Below are positions 24,331-36,603 of a DNA stretch of 64,000 nt, piece after piece. This DNA comes from Lumbricus rubellus (lineage: Eukaryota > Annelida > Clitellata > Crassiclitellata > Lumbricidae). Position 1 is the stretch's first letter. Each line of letters opens with the position of its first letter. The translations under genes were made by a program, and so were the position numbers. The notes under the pieces are model-generated. The model was not told where the DNA came from. It ran no database searches and was given only the letters and a program-made list of their open reading frames with translations. The stretch is from assembly GCA_945859605.1 (NCBI GenBank), contig OX243818.1, positions 38,581,750 through 38,645,749 of the forward strand, read 5' to 3'.

Positions 24331-26229
24331 ACAGGCTCCTGTTCAGAAGACTGCCAAAATATGCATTGCTTCCTACAACCCACATATTATGTTCCCTTTG
24401 TCTTTGATATTATGGCATCTGCAAAGCAATCAGTTTGTTCAGTAACAGAGTGACACTGCATCATCACTGATTACCACTCCAGTACCATGCTGTCTCCTTG
24501 GATTGACCTCCCTGGATTTTGACCTGGCATCGGAACAAACATGGCTATTGGGACTTGATTTGACATATTGCTGGTGAATAAGCTGGTCTCTCTGACGGCT
24601 TTTGTTGGCGCTTGGAAATTCTTGATTTACGTTACACTCAGCCAATGTCGTACACACTAATCCTGTGGTGTCAAGGACAGATCTTACGCTGCCATTCTCT
24701 GCAGCTAGACAATGGCACAACTAGAGACCACCATGAGGAGGTACTGGCAAAGGTCTCCATAGTTTATTCATCACAAGCCTTAAACCTACCAATTTCATCA
24801 TAATCACCAACAGCATACACCCAATCTTCCAAATTTCTAAGAACTGTTTTCAGAACATTTTCCCATCCGACAGACCACATTAAGTGATCAATGTGAAGTG
24901 ATAACTTCTACATCTCCGAGCCTCAAAAGCTGGTCGAATGGTGCCATACATGGTGTAATTAACAGAAGTTTCTTGGTCCAGTCACACATAAATAACAGGA
25001 TTGACAATATGCATGATCTGTCACCTATTAGTATACTTGTTATTTAACAATTTGTAGTTATACTGGTGCTATTTTGATTTTGACTGTGTACTTTCTATAT
25101 TTTACACCTATCATGCTGAAGAACTGCCACCTTGGTCAAACGTATACCTGCGAAGAAGGCCTTTAGAGTGATATATTAGACTTGCCTGCTATTTTCTTGT
25201 ATTTTAAGTGTGGTATTAATAGCCTTTTGGTGCAGTTTTGTTTGTTTAAAAATATCGGGGGTGGTAGATGTTCAGACAAAATTACAGCGCTACATTCAGA
25301 ATTGCTTAATTTTTGTAACCTGGTGATGTGGTGGAGTGGAGCAGCTGTCAAGGCGGGTGTCATCTGGCTCAGAATTGGACAGTGGAGGAGCAGAGGAGTC
25401 TCAGTATGAATTATTCTGCACATGACTGTCAGAAGAATGTTAATGGTTCTGTTCACTCTGTATAATATCTCTAAATTTAATTATTCAATTTTTTAGGAAT
25501 ATAGATAAGAATACATATAAATAAGAATGAATAGCCTGTAAGAAAAAACAATTATTTTAAAATATCAAGTAAATGTCTCTTTCTGATGTTTGATTTGTTT
25601 TTCTGTGTGTGTTTAAATTGCGTGATAATAGGACTCTTCTATTGATTATTTTGTGAATAATTGCAACATAACTATTGTCACAAGAGCTCTGCAGAGATAA
25701 CTGTATTCACATTCAAGACTGCAGTGCATTTCTGCCACAAAATCAAAGATTCAGAATGTTTAGACCTATAAATGCAGGGATATAAGAAACTATAAGGCCT
25801 AAGCTTATATACCATATTAACGAAATACACCACGAAATCGTAAAAATTAAACTAGTGCAGTACTCGGCTGTATTTTATTAATCAGTTTCAGTTCGTCTGC
25901 TCAGTAATTATCAAATATATAGTTACCAAGATGCTTATTGTGTTTTTCCTCTGGTTCCTTTGCCTCGATATGATTACTATATACTACCTTATATGTGCTT
26001 AATGACTCAGGTTGCCATTACTGACTTATGTTTGTTGCTTATTTTTTTGGTTTTGCTTTGTTTTTTTGTTTGTATTTTTTATGTTGTTGTTTTTTTGGCT
26101 TGTTGCCAAAGGCTTTTTTTTTGATCATGTGATTTTATGCCACATTGATTTCTTTTCTGGTATTTTCTTTTTAAAAAAATTCCATTTTCTGTTTATATCT
26201 TTAACCTCACCATCTTGACTTACATTTCA
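24331..26229. other. Gene-free stretch
   Basis: No supported exon. T-rich in 26030-26180 with poly-T runs; the short ORF there is low-complexity. Part may be 3' sequence of the retroelements on either side. Confidence 0.4.
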
Positions 26230-26456
26230 CGTTCAGGGGTTATCCAGGTTAGCGGGACCTGTCCCTTTCTGGATGACCCTTTCTGAGTGTTCACCGTTTA
26301 TACTATCAAGGTGTCCTGCGAACATTAATTTTTATTTATGTGTAGGGCCTACTGTGTAGCCTAGTATTTTTCTTTGCAGTATACCTTGATTTTGTTTTGT
26401 TTGTCTTGTTCATTCTCAGAATAAACTGATTTGATTTGATTTGATTTGATTTGAAC
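26230..26456 (+). mobile_element. 3' end of a CR1-like LINE with (TGATT)n tail
   Basis: A non-coding tail (TTTGTCTTGTTCATTCTCAG, then AATAAACTG) followed by TGATT repeated about five times (26429-26453). Short tandem tails of this kind mark the 3' ends of CR1-type non-LTR retrotransposons. The 5' limit is arbitrary. Confidence 0.45.
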
Positions 26457-27140
26457 GGTAGGCCTATAGGCCTAAACTCGCACGAAAATGGCACATGCAG
26501 CTTCTTATGCAAGCGATTGCGTACGGAACCGGCAAAACAACAGGCTGCTGATTCTGTACAATAACATCTAACTTCTTTCTAAAAGATGTATTGTCTTCCG
26601 GTAGACTGCCGATTTGAATAATACATTAAAAGAATAATAAAGCATTTCTAATTGTCAAAATATAAATGTTTTATTCCGTTGTTTACAATGATAATTTCGG
26701 CAACAGCTGACTTTTTGGCTCACAATCTGGCGCGCTAGCCTAGTTTCATTCAATACATTTTCTCTTTATAAAATAACCCACAGTGAGAGTTGAGTGACCA
26801 GGGACCATTTTTAAGATACATTATTATTATATCTTTAATTATTTTTTATTTCCAGCCTGTTGCAAATTTGTTTCGGTCAGTACATTGCAGTTCTTTTAAA
26901 TGCAACCCGGCTTCGAGATTAGGCTATCGCCTTACTGTGAAACCGATACAACGCTAAAATAGCTCATGATTTTATGCCGTCAAACTTCTCTAATAAAAAA
27001 AATTCCCTTCAGATCTCAGGGGCTGGGGACCATTTTTCGGATATAATATTATCTTATCTTTAATTATTTGTTATTTCCAGCTTGTTGCCAATTTTTTCCA
27101 GGTAGTACATTGCAATTATTTTAACGCAGCCCGACTATTA

Positions 27141-27904
27141 GCGAGTTTCCAAAAGCCTGTATGGCCCAACGCATACGATTTCCTATTGGGCAGTAATACT
27201 GGAAGAGGCGATTTCCGTAGGGGAGGAGGTTGTCGAGTACAATGTCTGGCCCAATGTCTGGCCCATCCTTTCGTAGACTATCAACAACACGTGCGTGATC
27301 GGCAGGCTCTGACGATTTTTGACGAATTGCAATGTAAAACGTTTAAAATTTCTTACAAATGACCCTACGTATGGAGGAACATTTTGCACAGGTAATCTTT
27401 AGCGCTCTTTATCGTTAAATTTAAGCATGGTTATAACATAGAAGACCTAGGTGTTTTCGCGTATAGGGTAAGGTTTCGCGTCGTGAGGGTCGGTTAGGGT
27501 TAGGATTAGTGTCGTTATTAGATTAGATTCTTATGATTTTTGCGTCGTGAGGGTCGGTTAGGGTTAGTGTTAGGATTAGTGTCGTCATTAGATTCTTATG
27601 ATTTTTGCGTCGTGACGGTCGGTTAGGATTAGTGTTAGGGTTAGTGTCGTCATTAGATTCTTATGATTTTTGCGTCGTGAGGGTCGGTTAGGGTTAGTGT
27701 TAGGGTTAGTGTCGTCATTAGATTCTTATGATTTTTGCGTTGGTTGTTTAGCAGTTGTTGGTCAGGCTAATAGCCAACACTACAGCTTGACCAACAACTG
27801 ATAACATCAACTACCTTCTCCCCCCTACGGTCTTCGCCTCTTCCAGTATTACTGCCCAATAGGAAATCGTATGCGTTGGGCCATACAGGCTTTTGGAAAC
27901 TCGC
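27141..27904. mobile_element. Element with ~72-bp near-perfect TIRs
   Basis: Left GCGAGTTTCCAAAAGCCTGT (27141) through GAAGAGGCGA, and right TCGCCTCTTCCAGTATTACT through GGAAACTCGC (27904), match over about 72 bp. The interior is mostly a tandem array of a ~65-bp unit (27465-27745). No transposase ORF and no target duplication seen. Confidence 0.75.
27465..27745 (-). repeat. ~65-bp tandem repeat with TTAGGG-like motifs
   Basis: Four units, each with GCGTCGTGAGGGTCGGTTAG, GGTTAGTGT and GATTCTTATGATTTTT. The GAGGGTCGGTTAGGGTTAG part is the inverse of the telomere-like block at 22377. Confidence 0.8.
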
Positions 27905-28497
27905 CACCCGTTAGCCTGAAACTGTGAGGCTGGAAATAAAGTGAATTGTCTTGCAGATTTTAATATGTGTATTTATTAGTCTCACGTTATATATCATTAG
28001 CAGTGTATATTAGTGTTTTCGTGCAAGAATAATTATCTAGGAAACCATAGAGTAGGCCTAGAGTAGGCTACATGATTGTATAATTTGTATCTATTGTATA
28101 ACATGTGAATTTTGCTGGGGAAACATTAAGTGCCCTCCCCTTGTCTCAATGATTGCACCGTGATTAGAGGCCATCATTACCGTTATAAACTAGCTGTGAA
28201 TAGAGATTGTATAGGCCTTAAGCTTAGGCCCTAACAATTATTGCATTAGTATCTACACAAACGGAATATGCATTAATGACGTCACGGTGTTTAGTTTCAA
28301 GACATATTTCGTTCAATTATTTTATTTATTATATTATTCGATTTGAACGATTATACTTTTCAAATTTCTATCATTACAGTGTCAGCTCAATTAATTTATT
28401 TCCTGCTATTCGCTTTGCTATTAGCGTTCGGCATTGGTCGTCAATCGTTTGGTGTTTCTTGCAATAATAATATTATTAGTGTAAGTTCTCGTCCGTT

Positions 28498-31400
28498 ATG
28501 TCGAAGAAACGATCATCAGCCGAAACCAGCAATGAATTGCAACCGAATGGAGACTCAGACTGTAAGTTAATTCCAGATGGTAAACGTGTATTTTAGTATG
28601 GTAAATTCTTCGCCATTGCATGGGTTTCAGCATTAGTCGGGCACCAGTCGGACTGACAAAAAGAGTTCTTTCTAAATAGAAGTCGCATTGATGAAATTAA
28701 TTTTTGCTAAAATTGAAGTGGGATTTATGAAAACGATCTCGCTGAAATCGAAGCTGGAGTGACGAACAATATGTTTAAATTAAATATTTGCTGAAGAAAT
28801 AGAAGCGGGATTTATCAAACTAATTCTTGCTAAACCGAAGCTGGATCGATGAAAAGGATTGTAGCCAAACGAGAAGTTGGATTGATTAAAAATAACAATG
28901 CTGCAGCGAGCGAATAAGTTACCATATGTACTAAAATACACGTTTCTCTTTCAGATTGCTTACTGTTTATCCTGCTTTATTAAGCTGGCTCAATTCGGCA
29001 TTAAAGATAATAATATTTATTTGGCAAAGTAAATAATGATTTAACGTAGCGTAACCTGGAAGTTTTTGATATTAGGCTACTCTTTTAATTTGCGATTTTT
29101 TTTTTCAACCACCTGATTGATTTCCCATGATTAAATGGGTCATATAGGCGTACTCGTAGTATCAACAACACCAACAAAATCGATCAGTACACATCCATTT
29201 AAGCGGCATATTGTTATATCATATTATTCACTGATTGCGGCTGTTAAGAAGAAATCTAGGTATTTTTTATTTGTTCATGTAGTGGCAGTATTCCAACCAG
29301 ATGACAATGCTTTGTGTACAAAGCGCGCTTCATTGAGTTACACAACGGTAAGCTTACTGCATTGAATTTGTGAGTTTTAAATATGTCTTTAAGGTATCTG
29401 AAAAACTTCTACTCATTATCCATGCTTCTTTTCTGGTAAGGTTGCAGCATTGCACTGAAAAGTTTAAATTTGACGCCAAGACAGAATTTTGCTTAATTTG
29501 CCTCACATTTACTGGTTTTCAACATAGGGACAGGGTACAGTTATAATGGTTCCACGACAACTGGTCTACCGACAACTCGTCTAACGACAACTCGTCTCCG
29601 GACAATTGGTCTAACGACAACTGGTCTACTGACGAATAGCATTGCTGAAATAGAAGCTGGATTTACGAAAATGTTTTTTTTGCTTAAATGGAAGCTAGAT
29701 TGATGATTTTCATTCATGTATTCCAACATGCACCCATTTCTGCTTCAAATCTAAAAATACTTTAATCCAGCTTCTATTTTTCGCCTGTTATTTTAGTCAA
29801 TCCAGCTTCTATTCCATGTATAAAAATACCCTCATCCAGCGTCCATTACTTAAGCGGTTTTCTTATCAATCCAGCTTCCATTTCAGATCTAGAAATACCT
29901 TCATCCAGCTTTTATTTATCATGCGTTATTTTCGTCAATCCAGCTTCTATTTCACCTGTAAGAGAACCATCATCCAGATTCCACTTCTCTTGCGTTTTTT
30001 CATCAATCCAACCTCCATTTCACCTCTAAAAACTATCATCCAGCTTCCATTTCTCAAGCGCTAGATAAGTTGTCAGTAGACCAGTTGTCGTTAGACGAAT
30101 TGTCCGGGGACCACTTGTCGTTAGACGAGTTGTCGTTAGACGAGTTGTCGTGACACCGTTATAATCTAGAGACGTCTTAGACATAGCATTAAAGTTGAGT
30201 CAGGACTTCATTGTTTTTCTTTACCATTGCGTTTGTCGTGGGAGTCTAACATCGCAGCTTTGAGCATGCTAATCCATATCTGTACAGCGACTCAGTCATT
30301 GACTGTTAATGTAAACTTGAATTAGCTCAAAAGTGGATCACTCGAATGAAATCTGTCAATGTTCCTATGAAAATGAATAAAATCGTCACTGCTGAAAGGC
30401 TGAAAGTAAACAAAGAAAATATATGCTGTTTATTAATACAATAAAAGGCAAAATCGCCAAGAAGATAGTTGAGCATTTACTCACTAATAATGTTCTTTAA
30501 TCAAGATGGGTATATTTAGCAGTGAATTGATAAGTAGCTGAGACTGAGAGGTAGTCTTTAAGTCCTGTCTGTTGATTCCAGTTCGTACTCATATTATTTC
30601 TAGGCAGACTCTCAAGAATGTGACATGGAATCGTGAACATTCTTTATATGGATAGCTGCTGCCATTAGGTTCCTCGTTGGCTTAATTTGACATTTCCACT
30701 TGTTTGTTTTATGCTGCGTATTTTTGGCGTTCTCCTAGCTGCAAGATTTACCGATCGAGATGCTTCAATGTATCCTCGTTAAAGTTGTGACTATGGAAGT
30801 GAAGGATATGAAGCTGACTAAAAGTGTGTGGACAGAAAAATCCGGTCCAGTGATAAGGAAACTTCGATCTGTCTGTTCGCGTTGGAGCAGCAGTCTTGCG
30901 ACCAACTTCTTCGAAAACGAAGTTCACAGAGCTCTAGACCGCATGAGTAAGTCCTCATGGAATGAGCTTTTTGTCGTGCTTGCAAATAATTCAACTATGA
31001 TTATAATTATAATATTAGAATCATAGTCAATGCCATAAGTCAGTCGTCCGCTGATATTAAGTGTCAACCAAAAGTTTTATTTATATTATTTCATTCCTTT
31101 ATCCATCATTCACGTACGGTATTATGCAATTCTATTTTATTCTGTTTCATTCTGCATTTAAGGCGCCTCTTTCAGTACAACTTAATCGGAGTCGCTCCCA
31201 GTAAACCGAAAAAGCACGGGCAGAAACTGTAGTGCTCCACGATTATGCTTTCATCACTGATTGCAAACTAATTTATGCATCAACGTTCGAATCTAGGCTT
31301 CGTAAACTAGTTTTACTGCAGTAGAGGGCTAGTCTGTTCTTGTAAATGCAGGTTTTCATAAATTGGAACACACTGGTCCATTATTTAGCATGCTGGGATT

Positions 31401-32436
31401 TTTAGGAATTGATCAGATAGAAGAGTTATAAACATGATATGTTTCGACCTATTCTGATAAGCTGTTGTTGGTCCTGATACATGGTACACATTCAAATAAT
31501 TGCATTTGTCATATCATCGACAAGTGCAACATACAATCAAAGTAATTATTATTATTTTCAGCACAAGAGACGTTTCGCGTAAAAATTTTGCATCAGTCTG
31601 AGATCAAGCTACACCCCATGAGAGTGACTACACTGGGAGATGAGCTGTTCATTGCTTCCGACGATAAATGTCTCATTGTTTATGATCGCAACAACATGGC
31701 AGAGGTGAAGTATGCCATCCCGCTGCCAAAAATGCTCCTTGTCGACATAGCAGCTTGCGTCGTGTCCAACTGCATGTACGTACTAGGGTTCCTTCAAGAC
31801 ACGGATTGGCTGACAGTCTTACGCGTTACAAAGGATGACGGACATCAGTTTAGCATTGTACCATTGATTCGTGATCTAAAACTGGTGTCTTCGTTTTTAT
31901 GCGTGTCCGCTTCTGGCAAACTAATGCTCGCCTCACTGCAGAAAGGAGATGATCCTTGCGCTGTTAAGATTTACAATGCGGATGGTTCCTTACAGCATAG
32001 AATAGTGTTGTCGTGGGACATTTTCTTGTTCACATGGCGCGGATATGTCCTTATGAAGTCAAATGGGAACCTTGTTTTGGTTTCATCACACGGCGAGTGT
32101 AAAGCACAGTTAACGGAGATAGATACGAGTGGAAGCATCGTACGCCAATATCAGTCAACGCTTGATAACGAAAGTGCTGTGAGTTTTGCTAATGCTGAGG
32201 GCAGAATTGTGATAAGTGAATGGTCCAACAAACAAGAGCTGTTGGATTCGGAGTTGAATCTCTTGATGATCACTGGTGCACAAATGAACAATGAGAGCCA
32301 ACCAGGCCATCATCATATACTTCACTACAACAGCGAAAAGAATGAGATAGTGGGTGTTTATAGTAAATATTATAGTAACAATTCACTAGTCATATTCCGT
32401 TTCAAAGAAAAAAATTATGGCCTTAACAAAGGCTAG
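28498..32436 (+). CDS. F-box/beta-propeller protein, four exons
   Basis: Exons 28498-28561, 29283-29347, 30739-30946 and 31562-32436 give 1212 nt, 403 residues. Donors are GTAAGT, GTAAGC and GTAAGT; acceptors are TTCATGTAG, TTCTCCTAG and TATTTTCAG; phases 1, 0 and 1 agree. The start ATG (MSKKRSSAETSN) follows CGTT. Exon 3 encodes an F-box, LQDLPIEMLQCILVKV through LRSVCSRWSS. F-boxes bind Skp1 in SCF ubiquitin ligases, so the protein is probably a substrate receptor. Exon 4 (about 290 residues) has repeated strands (DELFIASDDKCLIVYDR, NCMYVLGF, GKLMLASLQ, GNLVLVSS) fitting a beta-propeller, the likely substrate-binding part, and resembles the gene at 1-2.5 kb. An AATAAA lies at 32750-32755. 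Introns 1 and 2 hold a MITE and FB4. Exons 3-4 are solid; exons 1-2 are inferred from phase and splice sites. Confidence 0.72.
28579..28948 (+). mobile_element. TIR element, GGTAAACGTG family, copy 2, with 8-bp TSD
   Basis: Left GGTAAACGTGTATTTTAGTA, right TACTAAAATACACGTTTCTC. The interior again has AGAAGTCGCATTGATGAAA and GAAGCTGGATCGATGAAA repeats. Target duplication TTCCAGAT (28571-28578) and TTTCAGAT (28949-28956), 7 of 8. It lies 17 bp after the first donor site of the F-box gene. Confidence 0.78.
29548..30157 (+). mobile_element. Foldback element FB4, 610 bp, with 8-bp TSD
   Basis: GGTTCCACGACAACTGG left end, GTTGTCGTGACACC right end, 15-bp units in both arms (29555-29635; 30066-30157) and a core of AATCCAGCTTCTATTTC repeats. 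Exact target duplication GTTATAAT (29540-29547; 30158-30165). FB11 has the same length of 610 bp and very similar sequence. It lies in intron 2 of the F-box gene. Confidence 0.92.
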
Positions 32437-32832
32437 CTATGGAAACCATTGTCGACATATCATGAAATAATTGTAGTTTCCTGCTATATATATACACCTG
32501 TACAGAGAGAACTGTATTACAAAATATGTTCTGTTTGCGATAGTTATAGGTGACGTTGAGAATTTGTTTTGCATAGCCTACTTCAGGAAAATAAGGTGAA
32601 TGCTTTTATTGTTGTTGCTTCGTGGACTCTAAGAAATTCTGTTTTTACTGTTTACGAAGTTTGTGAGCATGGTGTTTCAGTGTTGAAGAACGGTGTTGAA
32701 AATTGTATTCTGTTGGAGATGTTCGTAATTTGATTGTGAACTTTGGATTAATAAAGTGAATGAGTTCCTGCACTCTAATTTGAGAATGATTGTGACAAAT
32801 GAGTGAAAAGTGCAGGTGTTGCACCAGTTAAA
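32437..32832 (+). other. 3' UTR of the F-box/propeller gene
   Basis: Sequence after the TAG stop to the AATAAA at 32750-32755 is the probable 3' UTR. No other signal seen. Confidence 0.5.
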
Positions 32833-32853
32833 TGTGTGTGTGTGTGAGTGGGT

Positions 32854-32911
<58 letters not shown>

Positions 32912-32950
32912 GAGACGCAGAGACAGACGCACAGACAGACAGACAGAGAC
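32833..32950. repeat. Microsatellites (GT)n, (GAGAGATA)n, (GACAGA)n
   Basis: GTGTGTGTGTGTGAGTG, then GAGAGAGAGAGAGATAGAGA repeats, then GACAGACAGACAGAG. The minus-strand Leu/Ser ORF across it is an artefact. Confidence 0.9.
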
Positions 32951-32955
32951 AATAA

Positions 32956-33045
32956 CGTCTAACGACAATTGGTGTCCAGACAATTATTTTTGTCTGGAGA
33001 CCAGTTAGACGAGTTGTCTGTAGACCAGTAACTGTTGTCGAAACC
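32956..33045. mobile_element. Foldback arm remnant FB5
   Basis: Units CTAACGACAATTGGTGTCCA and inverse GTTAGACGAGTTGTCTGTAG face each other over a spacer of about 30 bp. The core and true termini are missing, so this is a collapsed foldback element. Confidence 0.65.
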
Positions 33046-33160
33046 CTTGATTAAATAATTTCGGACGATAAAGTGAACAGTAACCTGCCGTGGCTAGTAA
33101 TTGTTAAACAATAATTATTATCTTTAAATCACAAAAAATAATGTTGGTACTTAATTGTGA

Positions 33161-33532
33161 GTTTTACGACCTCCAAGAACTAACGTTGCAGCGTGTTATC
33201 TTTAATAAATCCAACTTCTAGTTTGCCTAGAATCCTTTTAATCGATCCAGCTTCTGTTTATGCATGAATTTGTTCCATTAATCCCGCTTCTATTTCGTCA
33301 GGAAATATTTTTCATCAATATAACTTCTATGTCATTGAAAATTATTGTTCATCAATCCAGCTTTAATTTCAGATGAATGACTGCACTAATCCTAAAACTA
33401 ACACTAACCGACCCTCACGACGCCTAACCTGAGCCCTAACCGACCCTCACGCGATAAATCCCGCTTCTATTTCGTTAGCAAATATTTTTCATCGAATTTA
33501 TAAACAGACAAGAACGTTAGGGGTCGTAAAAC
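33161..33532. mobile_element. TIR element, GTTTTACGACC ends
   Basis: GTTTTACGACC (33161) and GGTCGTAAAAC (33532) bracket AATCGATCCAGCTTCTG-type repeats and a telomere-like block (33387-33452). Internal sequence (ACTAACGTTGCAGCG...) matches 22167 onward, so it is a sister of the element at 22137. Confidence 0.6.
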
Positions 33533-33643
33533 CCATAAGTAGGCTACCATAATGTTTTCCGACCCTAGACCAACACATAATAAGAAGAGTCAGTGATTAA
33601 TCCACTGGCTGTAGGCCCAACTTGTGACCGACTAGCATAGGCC

Positions 33644-34011
33644 TATACCCGAATCCCAAGCCGCAGCCTATAGCACTTCAGAGATATTTTATTTCCGTAA
33701 ACTGGAAGTTGGATGAACGATGAAAACATGATATTACTGCTGACGTATTGCAGTATCATTAGAAGCTGGATGAGCATATTAATTAACAGAAGTAGAAGGT
33801 GGATGAGCGACGAAATCATGATTTTATGCAAAATTGTAACCGTAAAACTAGAGGCTGGATGAACGATCATAATATTTTTAGTTGAAGTAGAAGTTGGTTG
33901 AATAACGGAACTGTGATATAGTAGAATTAAAAGTTGGATGAGCGATGAAAAAATGACTAAAACATGCTTTATATAATTTTACGCTGCTATACGGCTTGGG
34001 ATTCGGGTATA
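33644..34011. mobile_element. TIR element, TATACCCGAATCCCAAGCCG ends
   Basis: Exact 20-bp inverted ends TATACCCGAATCCCAAGCCG (33644) and CGGCTTGGGATTCGGGTATA (34011). The interior is GAAGTTGGATGAGCGACGAA repeats at about 60-bp spacing. A half copy lies at 35370-35616. Confidence 0.75.
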
Positions 34012-34019
34012 TGCGACCG

Positions 34020-34690
34020 GGTGTCACGACAACTCGGTTGTAGGACAAAACCCCCCTGGACAAAAACCCTCCCGGACAAAACCCCCCGAATAAAAACCCC
34101 CTGAACAATAACCCATCCAGGGTAGGACATAACCCCCCCCCCCTGGTAGAATATATTGCGCATAAGGTGTCGTACTACAAAACGGCGGTCCTAAGTATGC
34201 AAGTTGGATTGATGAAAAGAATTATCGCTAAATAGAAGCCGGATTGATGCAAATAAAGTGTACTTAAATGGAAGCTGGATTGATGAAAATGTTCTTGCTT
34301 CAATAGAAGCTAGATTGATAAAAATACTCTTTCTTAAATGGAAGCTGGATTGATGACAACGATTCATGCTGTCTTAGATTACACCAACAGGTACTAGCTT
34401 CATATCGGAGTGACTGAATGATACTAACAAGTGTTAAGTTCACGCCTGAATGACAGCGACAGGTGCTTACCCGTATGACACTAATTAGTCGACACAGCAC
34501 TAGGAACCGGATAATTAGCCTAAGTTTAGGTAAATTGTAGGCCTGCCTGCACTGTGCGCAACAAACGGGGAATTGTCCGGGGGTTAATGTCCTAGGCTAA
34601 ATCAGGGGGGGAATTGTCCGGGGTTTTTTTGTCCGGGGGGTTTTTGTCCAGGGGGGGTTTGTCCAGGGGGGTTTTGTCCGGTCACCACTC
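34020..34690. mobile_element. Foldback element FB6 (GGACAAAACCCCCC arms)
   Basis: It begins with the foldback terminus GGTGTCACGACAACTCGG, then switches to tandem units of about 14-15 bp, TGGACAAAAACCCTCCC-like (34046-34145). The right arm has the inverse units GGGGGGTTTTTGTCCAG (about 34565-34680) and ends CCGGTCACC. The core has GAAGCTGGATTGATGAAAA repeats (34200-34355). No target duplication found. Confidence 0.72.
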
Positions 34691-34710
34691 TACCATACCC
34701 CCCCATATTA

Positions 34711-35080
34711 ATAAATTCTCGGAAATGCACAAAACCGCATGAGATAGAGTCGATAGACCAACTTACCACAGGTTCGCAATTTGAAAAGAAGCGAATAGGC
34801 TAATAGCCATTTTACCGTAATAGTTGTTGTAGCACGTTAAAAATAATGATATTCGATAGATGTCAGGCGATACATACTTTGGAAAATGCTGCTTCAAGTC
34901 ATCACAGCGAAGCACTTTCATCGTTCGCCATTTTGTGCTAAGGACAAGCATAAATTAGATTTTGAAGAGATTCTATTATTCTACTTTGGTCATAAACTTG
35001 GTTAGACTCTATAATTCTGTGCGTATAATTTAGTGGGCAAGCATGTTTAGTGAATGATTAATGAATTAGGTAAGGATTGG
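34711..35080. repeat. Dispersed ~330-bp repeat, copy 2
   Basis: Same order of blocks as 12205-12540, with small indels. Confidence 0.65.
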
Positions 35081-35173
35081 TCATTGAGAGAGTTGGTGGC
35101 GATCATGTACTATCAGGGGCCGAAAAATACACGGTGTCTTTTGCCATCAATCCGCCGGAGTTTCTAATGGCTA

Positions 35174-35240
35174 AACTAACCCTAACACTAACCCTAACCG
35201 ACCCTCACGATGCCTAACCTGAGCCCTAACCGACCCTCAC
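35174..35240 (+). repeat. Telomere-like dispersed repeat
   Basis: CTAACACTAACCCTAACCGA, CCCTCACGATGCCTAACCTG, AGCCCTAACCGACCCTCACG; same unit as 22377. Confidence 0.75.
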
Positions 35241-35369
35241 GAAAAAGACGTGCAATGACAACGCTGACGGCACTGCAGAAATAAGTAAAATTTTCGGCCC
35301 CTGATTGTACATGTATACCGAGTTGGTATTACCGTGATCGCTTTTTGGTTAAACCGTAGTTTAGGTTGC

Positions 35370-35616
35370 TAAATTAAGAGCATATTAATTAGCAGAAGTA
35401 GAAGTTGGATGAGCGACGAAATCATGGTTTTGTATTAAATTTTAACCATAAAACTAGGGGCTGGACGAACGATCAAAATATTTTAGTTGAAGTAGAAGTT
35501 GTATGAATAACGGAACTGTGATATAGTAGAATTAGAAGTTGGATGAGCGATGAAAAAATGATCAAAACATGTTTTAAATAATTTTATGTTGCTATACGGC
35601 TTGGGATTTGGGTATA
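35370..35616. mobile_element. Half copy of the TATACCCGAATCCCAAGCCG element
   Basis: Matches the right two thirds of 33644-34011 and ends CGGCTTGGGATTTGGGTATA. The left end is missing. Confidence 0.65.
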
Positions 35617-35663
35617 TGCTTCCGGGACGCTCGCAGTCACTCGGTGCGCCATTACCAATAGAC

Positions 35664-36295
35664 GGTTCCACGACAACTGGTTCACCGACAACTGGTTCAA
35701 CGACAACTGGTTCACGGACAATTCGTTCACCGACAGCTGGTTCACGACAAATGTTACACGGCAATATTATTGGAGCTGGATTGATGAAAATATTCTTGCT
35801 CAAACTGGAGCTGGATTGATGGAAATATTCATGCTGAAGTTGGAGCTGGATTGGTTAAAGTGTTCATGCTTAAACTGGAGCTGAATTGATGAAAATGTTC
35901 TTGTTTAAATTGGAACTGGATTGATAAAAACGCCGGTGAAATGGAAGCTGGATAATGGTATTTTTATATCTGATGTAGAGGCTGGATTAATGAATAGAAT
36001 GCTTGATAAATGGAAGCTGGATGGATGATTTTCATTCATGTATTTCAACATGCATCCAGCTTCCATTTCTCAAACCCTTTATAATAATCCGGCTTCCATT
36101 TCTCAATAGTTATTTTTTTCAATCCAGCTTCTATTTCACCTATACGCAACCTTCATCCATTTTAGATTCACCATTTGTCTGTGAGCCAATAATATTGTCG
36201 TGTACCAATGGTCGTGAACCAGTTGTCGGTGAACGAAATGTCCGTGGACCAATTGTCGTTGAACCAGTTGTCGGTGAACCAGTTGTCGTGACACC
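35664..36295 (+). mobile_element. Foldback element FB7 with 9-bp TSD
   Basis: GGTTCCACGACAACTGGTTC left, CCAGTTGTCGTGACACC right. 15-bp arms at 35664-35755 and 36195-36295. The core is GGAGCTGGATTGATGAAAAT then ATCCAGCTTCCATTTC. Exact 9-bp duplication CCAATAGAC (35655-35663; 36296-36304). Confidence 0.92.
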
Positions 36296-36306
36296 CCAAT
36301 AGACCT

Positions 36307-36603
36307 GGTTCCACGACAACTGGTCCTACGACAACTCGTCCACCGACGACTCGTCCACCGAAATAGAAGCGGATTAATGAGAAAGCGCTTGAGAAATGGA
36401 AGCTGGATGAAGGTTTTTATAGGTGAAATAGAAGCTGGATTGATGAAAAACGCTTAAGAAATGGAAGATGCATCAAGTTTTTTTCCTGATCTGAAATAAA
36501 AGCTGGATGCATGTTGAGACACATGATGAAAGTCGTCAATTCAGCTTCTATTTAATCAAGGAAACCACTAGACTTTTTCATAAACTCAGCTCCTGTTTTC
36601 CAA
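36307..36603 (+). mobile_element. Foldback element FB8, right half missing
   Basis: It starts GGTTCCACGACAACTGGTCC two bases after the FB7 duplication. A left arm and about 200 bp of core repeats follow, then it stops at a poly-G run where the element at 36604 begins. No right end is present. Confidence 0.75.

Noticed and set aside
27465..27745. Interstitial telomere or chromosome end
   Set aside because: The TTAGGG-like motifs are embedded in a fixed ~65-bp unit inside a TIR element, and other copies are dispersed.
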